A stretch of 9,104 nucleotides of DNA, taken from contig JAMOPH010000311.1 in NCBI GenBank assembly GCA_027064665.1, positions 1-9,104 on the forward strand, written 5' to 3'. The DNA comes from a bacterium (lineage in GTDB: Bacteria > UBP14 > UBA6098 > B30-G16). The translations under genes were made by a program, and so were the position numbers. This document shows positions 4,311 through 9,104 of the stretch, piece by piece; positions within the stretch are counted from its first letter, which is position 1, and the number at the start of each line of letters is the position of its first letter. The notes beneath the pieces were generated by a model that was not told the origin of the DNA, ran no database searches, and worked only from the letters and a program-made list of their open reading frames with translations.

Positions 4311-6767
4311 TCAACTTTCCTGTTCCTCTTCGTCCCTCTCAACAACCTTGGCGACACCGGTCAGCACCTGCCCCGGCAGAAGTCTTATCAGCCTGACCCC
4401 CTGAGTGGCTCGCCCGAAAATTGAAATTTCTTTTACCCGCAGACGAATCAGAATCCCATCGGAACTGACCAAGACCACATCGTCCTCATCGCTGACCTCT
4501 AACGCCCCCACGACCTTTCCGGTGCGCTGGGTCACTTTCATAGCGATAATTCCCTTGCCGCCCCTTGATTGCTTGCGGAATTCCTCGGTCTTTGTCCGCT
4601 TGCCATAGCCGTTTTCTGCCACAAAGAGTATCGTGCCCTGCGGGTCGGAGATAACGGTCATAGAGACCACCTCATCGCCCGGGGCAAGCCTTATCCCTAT
4701 CACTCCGCGGGCGTTACGCCCCATAACCCGCACCTGTTCCGCCGGGAAGCGAATTGATATCCCTCCCGCGGTGACCAGCATAACATCCTCGGAGCCGCTG
4801 ATCAGCGCGCAGTCAATTAACTCGTCATCCTCGGGGACGGAGATTGCGATTATCCCGCGGCGCTTGGCGTGAGCAAAATCCGAAAGAGCAGTCCGCTTGA
4901 CATAACCCTGCCGCGTCGCAAAGAACACCGACATATCCGGCGAGAACTCCCGCGTGGTCACCGTCGCGGCGATGGAGTCATCCCTGTGTATCGGCAGGAG
5001 ATTGACGATTGCCGTGCCGCGGGCGGTGCGTCCCGCCTCGGGAATCTCATACACCTTCAGCGAATACGCCAACCCCCGCCGAGTGAAAAACAGCATCGTG
5101 TCGTGCGAGGACGCAACAAACAGGTGTTCCACAAAGTCCTCAACCTTGGTGGACATTGCGGTCTTGCCTCTGCCGCCGCGCCGCTGGGAGCGATACAGCG
5201 AAATCGGCGTCCGCTTTATGTATCCGCCCCGCGTGATAGAAACCACCATATCCTCATCGGCGATTATGTCCTCAATGTCTATCTCGCCCTCCTCGTCTAT
5301 AATCTGGGTTCGGCGCGGGTCGGCGTATTTCTTCTTTATCTCCAAAAGTTCTTCCTGAATTATCTGGTAGATTTTCTCCGGATGGGACAGAACATACTCC
5401 AGATACTTGATTTTCTCCCGCAGTTCGGCAAGTTCTTTGATGATTTTCTCCCGCTCCAGCGAGGTCAGTCTTGCAAGGCGCATATCTAAAATTGCCTGCG
5501 CCTGAACCTCGGTGAGTTTGAGTTTTTTCATCAGTGAGGATTTCGCCTCGGCGGTGTCGCGGCTGGAGCGAATTATGCTGACCACAAGGTCAATCTGGTC
5601 CAGTGCGATGGCGAGTCCCTCAAGTATGTGGGCGCGCTCTTTTGCCTTGCGAAGACGATACCGGCTCCGCCGGATGACCACCTGCCGCCGATGGTCCAGA
5701 TACGCCTCAAGCATCTGCTTGAGGTTCATCACCTTGGGCTGACCGTCCTTGAGCGCCAGAAGAATTATCCCGAAACTGGTCTGCAGGTTGGTCATCTTAT
5801 ACAACTTGTTCGCGACGATTTGCGGGTTTTCGCCGCGCTTGAGTTCTATCACCACGCGCAATCCCTCGCGGTCGGACTCGTCGCGCAGGTCCGCTATCTC
5901 GTCAAGTTTGCCGGTCTGGGCAAGTCTTGCTATCGTCTCAATCAACTGGGCTTTGTTGACCTGATACGGAAGTTCTGTGACGACGATTTTATCCCGGGCG
6001 CCCTTCTGCCCCGACTCTATGTGCAGTTTCGCCCGAACCTTGATTATCCCGCGCCCGGTCTCATACGCCTCCTTTATCCCCGACCTTCCCACGATGTATG
6101 CCGCCGTGGGGAAATCCGGACCGGGGATATACTGCATCAGGTCCGCCACGCTGCAGTCGGGATGAGCGATAAGATACACCAGTGCGTCAATCACCTCGCC
6201 GAGGTTGTGTGGCGGGATATTTGTCGCCATTCCCACGGCAATTCCGGCGGCACCGTTGACTAAAATGTTCGGAAAACTGGCGGGGAGATATTTCGGCTCC
6301 ATCAGGGTGTTGTCGTAGTTGGGGATGAAGTCAACGGTCTCCTCCTCAATTTCGGCTAAAAGTTCCTCGGCGAGGCGGGTCATCCTGACCTCGGTGTATC
6401 GCATAGCGGCGGGGGCATCGCCGTCAATTGACCCAAAATTCCCCTGACCGTCCACTAAGGGCATCCGCATTGAAAAATCCTGCGCCATCCTGACAAGGGC
6501 GTCGTAGATGGCGGCGTCCCCGTGGGGATGATATTTACCCATAACATCGCCCACAACCCTCGCAGATTTTTTGTAGGGCTTGTTGTGGGTGTTGCCCATC
6601 TCATACATCGCATACAGAATCCTCCTCTGGACCGGCTTGAGACCATCGCGGACATCGGGGAGCGCCCGCCCCACGATGGTGCTCATAGCATAATCCAGAT
6701 AGGAGTGCTTCATCTCCTCCTCTATATCCACGGGGATTATTTCCTGTTCTGCTGGCTCAAAGGGCAT
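4311..6767 (-). CDS. gyrA: DNA gyrase subunit A
   Basis: GyrA is the breakage-reunion subunit of gyrase, which with GyrB introduces negative supercoils using ATP. The protein has 818 residues, within the usual range. The N-terminal winged-helix and tower region (about 1-500) includes GKYHPHGDAAIYD (77-89), VDGQGNFGSIDGD (105-117) and AAMRYTE with the DNA-linking Tyr124. The DNA-wedging isoleucine is I184 in ATNIPPHN. The C-terminal beta-pinwheel (about 505-805) contains an intact GyrA box, QRRGGRG (528-534), which separates it from ParC. It ends in an acidic tail (RDEEEQES). The position equivalent to E. coli Ser83 is alanine (A85), while the Asp87 equivalent is kept (D89). The start is supported by CAGGAG about eight bases upstream. 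It lies 84 bases downstream of nth; gyrB is not in the window. Confidence 0.97.
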   Translation of the reverse strand: MPFEPAEQEIIPVDIEEEMKHSYLDYAMSTIVGRALPDVRDGLKPVQRRILYAMYEMGNTHNKPYKKSARVVGDVMGKYHPHGDAAIYDALVRMAQDFSMRMPLVDGQGNFGSIDGDAPAAMRYTEVRMTRLAEELLAEIEEETVDFIPNYDNTLMEPKYLPASFPNILVNGAAGIAVGMATNIPPHNLGEVIDALVYLIAHPDCSVADLMQYIPGPDFPTAAYIVGRSGIKEAYETGRGIIKVRAKLHIESGQKGARDKIVVTELPYQVNKAQLIETIARLAQTGKLDEIADLRDESDREGLRVVIELKRGENPQIVANKLYKMTNLQTSFGIILLALKDGQPKVMNLKQMLEAYLDHRRQVVIRRSRYRLRKAKERAHILEGLAIALDQIDLVVSIIRSSRDTAEAKSSLMKKLKLTEVQAQAILDMRLARLTSLEREKIIKELAELREKIKYLEYVLSHPEKIYQIIQEELLEIKKKYADPRRTQIIDEEGEIDIEDIIADEDMVVSITRGGYIKRTPISLYRSQRRGGRGKTAMSTKVEDFVEHLFVASSHDTMLFFTRRGLAYSLKVYEIPEAGRTARGTAIVNLLPIHRDDSIAATVTTREFSPDMSVFFATRQGYVKRTALSDFAHAKRRGIIAISVPEDDELIDCALISGSEDVMLVTAGGISIRFPAEQVRVMGRNARGVIGIRLAPGDEVVSMTVISDPQGTILFVAENGYGKRTKTEEFRKQSRGGKGIIAMKVTQRTGKVVGALEVSDEDDVVLVSSDGILIRLRVKEISIFGRATQGVRLIRLLPGQVLTGVAKVVERDEEEQES

Positions 6768-6797
6768 AGTCCAACTCCTGATTTGTCCATTTGGTTC

Positions 6798-6825
6798 AAT
6801 TTATGGCATTTTTCGGCAAAGGCAA
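6798..6825 (-). promoter_or_regulatory. Weak candidate promoter in front of gyrA
   Basis: In the 84-base gap after nth, minus-strand TTGCCT (6825-6820) and TAAATT (6803-6798) are 16 bases apart. A transcript would start about 25 bases before the gyrA ATG. The -10 match is modest and no terminator ends nth, so gyrA could instead be read from the nth promoter. Confidence 0.25.
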
Positions 6826-6851
6826 GCAATTTGGCGGGACGGCGGCTGCCC

Positions 6852-7532
6852 TCACAGTTTTTTCTCACACATATCCGCCACCGGGCAGATTTCGCAGTGT
6901 GGCTTTCTTGCGGTGCATATCTGCCGCCCAAGATTTAGCAGATTCAGGTGAAGGGACATATGCAGTTCCGGCGGGATAATCTCCGACAGGGGCATAATCA
7001 TCCTGTCCGGCGGTGTGCGTGGCGGAAAAGCCCCGAGGCGTGTCATAATCCGGCGGATGTGCGTGTCCACGGGGAAAAGCGGAGCGCCGCCGCAGAACAG
7101 CAGAAACACCGCCGCAGTCTTCAGCCCGATTCCGTCAACCGAGGTGAGGAGTTTGACTGCCTCGGTGTGCGGCATTTCCAAAAGGAAAGAGGCATCGGGG
7201 ACACCGCCGTTGTGTTCTGCCAACCAGCGCAGAAGTTTTTTTATTCTTGCGGCACGCTGGGACATCATCCCGGCAGGACGCACCAGCGCCGCAATTTTCT
7301 CCTCCGGCGCCGCAAGAACCTCATTCCAGGTGGGAAATTCCCTAACAAGGTTCCCGTAAGCCCTGTCCCGGTTGGTGTCGTTGGTGTTCTGCGAGAGAAT
7401 CCCTCTGACGAGTGCGCCGGTGGGGTCGGGGCAGGATTTTGCCGCCGGTGTGCCGAACCTCTCCCTCAACCGGGCGTCAAGTTCGGCGAAATATTCGGAG
7501 TCAAATTTTTTCGGAAGTTGGATTTTTGCCAT
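6852..7532 (-). CDS. nth: Endonuclease III-like DNA glycosylase/AP lyase
   Basis: This HhH-GPD family base-excision repair enzyme removes oxidised pyrimidines and nicks at abasic sites. Numbered from the ATG at 7532 (226 residues), the helix-hairpin-helix segment LTSVDGIGLKTAAVFL spans about 129-144 with catalytic Lys138 (E. coli Lys120). The catalytic aspartate is D156 in FPVDTHIRR (E. coli Asp138). The C-terminal [4Fe-4S] ligands follow the classic C-x6-C-x2-C-x5-C pattern (C206, C213, C216, C222). The early motif ILSQNTNDTNRDRAY differs from E. coli Nth and is seen in a branch annotated 'endonuclease III domain protein', so substrate range may differ. An in-frame TTG at 7553 would add seven residues, but it falls inside the likely -10 element, so the ATG is preferred. 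AAGG lies ten bases ahead of it. Confidence 0.93.
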   Translation of the reverse strand: MAKIQLPKKFDSEYFAELDARLRERFGTPAAKSCPDPTGALVRGILSQNTNDTNRDRAYGNLVREFPTWNEVLAAPEEKIAALVRPAGMMSQRAARIKKLLRWLAEHNGGVPDASFLLEMPHTEAVKLLTSVDGIGLKTAAVFLLFCGGAPLFPVDTHIRRIMTRLGAFPPRTPPDRMIMPLSEIIPPELHMSLHLNLLNLGRQICTARKPHCEICPVADMCEKKL

Positions 7533-7552
7533 AGTTTGCCCGCCTTCTGCCA

Positions 7553-7581
7553 AAAATAACCCGTGCAGAACGGCGTGTCAA
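7553..7581 (-). promoter_or_regulatory. Promoter of the nth (gyrA) transcription unit
   Basis: On the minus strand a perfect -35 TTGACA (7581-7576) is followed after exactly 17 bases by TATTTT (7558-7553). Initiation near 7546 would leave about 14 bases of leader containing AAGG before the ATG at 7532. It also places the alternative TTG codon (7553-7551) upstream of the transcript. Confidence 0.6.
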
Positions 7582-7598
7582 CCGCACACATCGGAATC

Positions 7599-7609
7599 CC
7601 AAAGTTTGG
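7599..7609. promoter_or_regulatory. Perfect 11-bp palindrome between divergent promoters (possible operator)
   Basis: CCAAAGTTTGG is a perfect inverted repeat around a central G. It abuts the candidate -35 element of lpxC-fabZ (7610) and lies 17 bases from the -35 element of nth. The place suits an operator, but no regulator is identified and a short palindrome can arise by chance. Confidence 0.25.
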
Positions 7610-7638
7610 TTGCCACGGGCGGGGAAATCCTGCATATT
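7610..7638 (+). promoter_or_regulatory. Candidate promoter of lpxC-fabZ
   Basis: TTGCCA (7610-7615) and CATATT (7633-7638) are 17 bases apart. A start near 7645 would give a leader of about 20 bases holding the purine-rich GGGGGAAAGG before the ATG at 7665. It faces away from the nth promoter. Confidence 0.5.
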
Positions 7639-7664
7639 AGACAAAAACTTTCGGGGGAAAGGCG

Positions 7665-9065
7665 ATGAAAAAGCAGCGCACTATCGCAAAACCGGTGGAA
7701 CTTGAGGGCGTGGGGCTTCACACCGGGGAGAAAAGCAGAGTTCGGTTTCTTCCGGCGCCGGAGAACACCTGGTATGTCTTCCGCCGTGTGGACATAGACG
7801 GCAAGCCGGAGATTGAGGCGCTGGTGGAAAACGCCAAGGACGAACTCGTCCGTGGGACGGTGCTGGAGAAAGACGGCGTTGAGGTCAGCACGGTGGAGCA
7901 CCTTCTGGCGGCGCTGTATGGGATGGAGATTGACAACTGCATAATAGAACTTGAGGGTCCCGAGCCGCCGGTGCTTGACGGCAGCGCAAAACCCTTCGCC
8001 GATGCAATCCTTGAGGCGGGAATCACCGAACAGAACGCCCCACGGGAGTATCTGGTGATTGATGAGGTCATCCAGTTCTCCCAGCCGGAGCGCAAGACGG
8101 ACATTCACATAATCCCGTTTGACGGTTTCCGCATCACCCTGATGGTGGATTACGCCAACCCTGCGCTGGGGACTCAATACACCACCCTTGAGTCGCTGGA
8201 AAAAGAATTTTACACAGAGTTTGCCGGCGCAAGGACATTTTGTTTCCTGTCCGAGGTGGTGGAACTCAGGCAGAAAGGTCTCATCAAGGGCGGGAATCTG
8301 GACAACGCCATCGTGATTGTTGACAAAGAGTTCACCCCCGAGGACGAGAAATTCCTGCGGGAAAATTTTGACATCCCGCCCGACAGGAAAATTTTTGCCG
8401 GCAAGACAGGGATTCTCAACGACACGCCGCTGAGGTTTTACAACGAGCCGGTGCGCCACAAGGTGGTTGACCTGCTTGGGGATTTGGCGCTTTTGGGGGC
8501 GTTTGTCAAAGGGCACATAATCGGCGCCCGGTCAGGGCATTCGGCGAATGTGGCGCTGGTGAAACTTTTGCGCAAAAAACTTGAGAAACAGCGCCTTTCG
8601 GCGAAGTTCGGCGGCAGAGGCGCAGTGTTGGATGTCAGGGCGATAAACAAAATTCTCCCCCATAGATACCCGTTTTTGATGGTTGACCGGGTAATTGACT
8701 TTGAGAGCGGGAAATACGCCGTGGCGATAAAGAATGTCTCAATCAACGAGCCGTTCTTTCAGGGGCATTTTCCGGGGCATCCGGTTATGCCGGGGGTTTT
8801 GATAATTGAGGCGATGGCACAGACCGGCGGCTTTCTGATGATGAACTCCGTCCCCGATCCGGAGCACACCGTCACTTACTTTGTCGGCGTGGACAATGTG
8901 CGGTTCAAAAAGCCGGTGGTCCCCGGGGACCAGTTGGTCCTTCGGGCGGAGATGATTTACTTCAAGCGGAGAATGTGCAAGTTCAAGGGCACCGCCACAG
9001 TTGACGGCGAGGTCGTCTGCGAGGGTGAGTTCATCGCCACATTCGTCCCCAGGGAGGAGGAATGA
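7665..9065 (+). CDS. lpxC/fabZ: Bifunctional LpxC-FabZ: UDP-3-O-acyl-GlcNAc deacetylase / 3-hydroxyacyl-ACP dehydratase
   Basis: One 466-residue chain carries two cytoplasmic enzymes. LpxC (about 1-310) is the zinc deacetylase for the committed step of lipid A synthesis. Its TVEHLLAAL motif holds E78 and H79, RHKVVDLLGD supplies H265 and D269 (with H79, the zinc ligands), and GARSGHSAN holds H291, the equivalent of catalytic E. coli His265. FabZ (about 322-463) dehydrates 3-hydroxyacyl-ACP. It shows INKILPHRYPFLMVDR (327-342), catalytic H368 in GHFPGHP and E382 in IEAMAQ, the 14-residue spacing of E. coli His54/Glu68. The short basic linker (303-318) keeps one frame, with no sign of a frameshift. 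Both enzymes act on 3-hydroxyacyl-ACP-derived chains, so fusion fixes their ratio; this arrangement is known in Bacteroidetes and relatives. The stop overlaps the next ATG by four bases. Confidence 0.97.
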   Translation: MKKQRTIAKPVELEGVGLHTGEKSRVRFLPAPENTWYVFRRVDIDGKPEIEALVENAKDELVRGTVLEKDGVEVSTVEHLLAALYGMEIDNCIIELEGPEPPVLDGSAKPFADAILEAGITEQNAPREYLVIDEVIQFSQPERKTDIHIIPFDGFRITLMVDYANPALGTQYTTLESLEKEFYTEFAGARTFCFLSEVVELRQKGLIKGGNLDNAIVIVDKEFTPEDEKFLRENFDIPPDRKIFAGKTGILNDTPLRFYNEPVRHKVVDLLGDLALLGAFVKGHIIGARSGHSANVALVKLLRKKLEKQRLSAKFGGRGAVLDVRAINKILPHRYPFLMVDRVIDFESGKYAVAIKNVSINEPFFQGHFPGHPVMPGVLIIEAMAQTGGFLMMNSVPDPEHTVTYFVGVDNVRFKKPVVPGDQLVLRAEMIYFKRRMCKFKGTATVDGEVVCEGEFIATFVPREEE

Positions 9066-9104
9066 ACCCTCTGGAACAATGGCGAGAGGAACATATCCGC
9101 AAGG
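9062..9104 (+). CDS. Start of an unidentified gene (first 14 codons, cut by window edge)
   Basis: The ATG overlaps the lpxC-fabZ stop (ATGA), and GGGAGGAGGA just before it is a very strong Shine-Dalgarno sequence, so a translationally coupled gene is well supported. The visible residues are MNPLEQWREEHIRK. They do not resemble the usual start of LpxA, which often follows lpxC-fabZ. This is too short to identify. Confidence 0.7.
   Translation, partial: MNPLEQWREEHIRK

Noticed and set aside
4869..6263. Long plus-strand open frames (4869-5489 and 5628-6263)
   Set aside because: Both are antisense to highly conserved gyrA sequence, lack ribosome-binding sites and look like no protein.
4311..6767. 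ParC (topoisomerase IV subunit A) instead of GyrA
   Set aside because: An intact GyrA box (QRRGGRG) and a full six-blade C-terminal region point to gyrase.
7551..7553. TTG as the start of nth
   Set aside because: It overlaps the -10 element of a good promoter (TTGACA-N17-TATTTT) and would not be in the transcript; the ATG at 7532 follows an AAGG.
6948..7559. 203-codon plus-strand open frame
   Set aside because: Antisense to nth with all its catalytic and iron-sulfur residues in place; rich in Arg, Gly and His as expected for a shadow frame.
7578..8516. 312-codon open frame on the minus strand
   Set aside because: It lies antisense across lpxC, whose catalytic residues are intact; it has no start signals and no recognisable protein features. 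It is a by-product of codon usage in GC-rich coding DNA.
1..9104. CRISPR array, insertion sequence, phage, toxin-antitoxin pair or defence system
   Set aside because: No regularly spaced repeats, transposase motifs, terminal inverted repeats or recognisable defence proteins were seen. The repeats near 2400-2700 are few and irregularly spaced.

Overview
The window looks like chromosomal housekeeping DNA from a diderm (Gram-negative-type) bacterium. The main clue is a single polypeptide that joins LpxC (lipid A synthesis) to FabZ (fatty acid synthesis). This fusion is known from Bacteroidetes and the wider FCB assemblage, including several uncultured candidate phyla. A secreted lipoprotein with a fibronectin type III-like domain next to core genes fits that background. 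Genes are moderately GC-rich, with one sharply AT-rich island at about 2400-2710. Assignment below 'FCB-like diderm' is not possible from this sequence alone.

Layout: a compact divergent promoter region (about 7533-7664) splits the window. Leftward (minus strand) run, in order of transcription: an endonuclease III-like glycosylase/lyase (nth), DNA gyrase subunit A (gyrA), a FnIII-type lipoprotein, 16S rRNA methyltransferase RsmI, a 315-bp AT-rich leader followed by an unrecognised 78-residue protein with its own terminator, a family 4 uracil-DNA glycosylase (udg), undecaprenyl-diphosphatase (uppP), and the start of a MacB/FtsX-type ABC permease cut by the left edge. Rightward (plus strand): lpxC-fabZ, then the first 14 codons of another gene cut by the right edge.

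The minus-strand genes look like at least two transcription units. nth starts from a good sigma70-type promoter (TTGACA-N17-TATTTT) and may read through gyrA, the lipoprotein and rsmI, the last two separated by one base. The 78-residue gene seems to have its own promoter and ends at a GC-rich hairpin. udg-uppP-permease forms a tightly coupled group: a 4-bp ATGA overlap, then one base between genes. udg itself may be read from a nearly leaderless transcript.

Together the genes cover base-excision repair (two [4Fe-4S] glycosylases, Nth and UDG4), DNA topology (GyrA), ribosome maturation (RsmI), recycling of the undecaprenyl lipid carrier (UppP) and outer-membrane lipid A synthesis (LpxC-FabZ). 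No CRISPR array, insertion sequence, phage, tRNA or rRNA was recognised. The least explained part is the AT-rich leader plus the 78-residue gene at 2131-2713. It carries a 17-bp duplication of the ribosome-binding site and start codon; the upstream copy opens a reading frame of only three codons.
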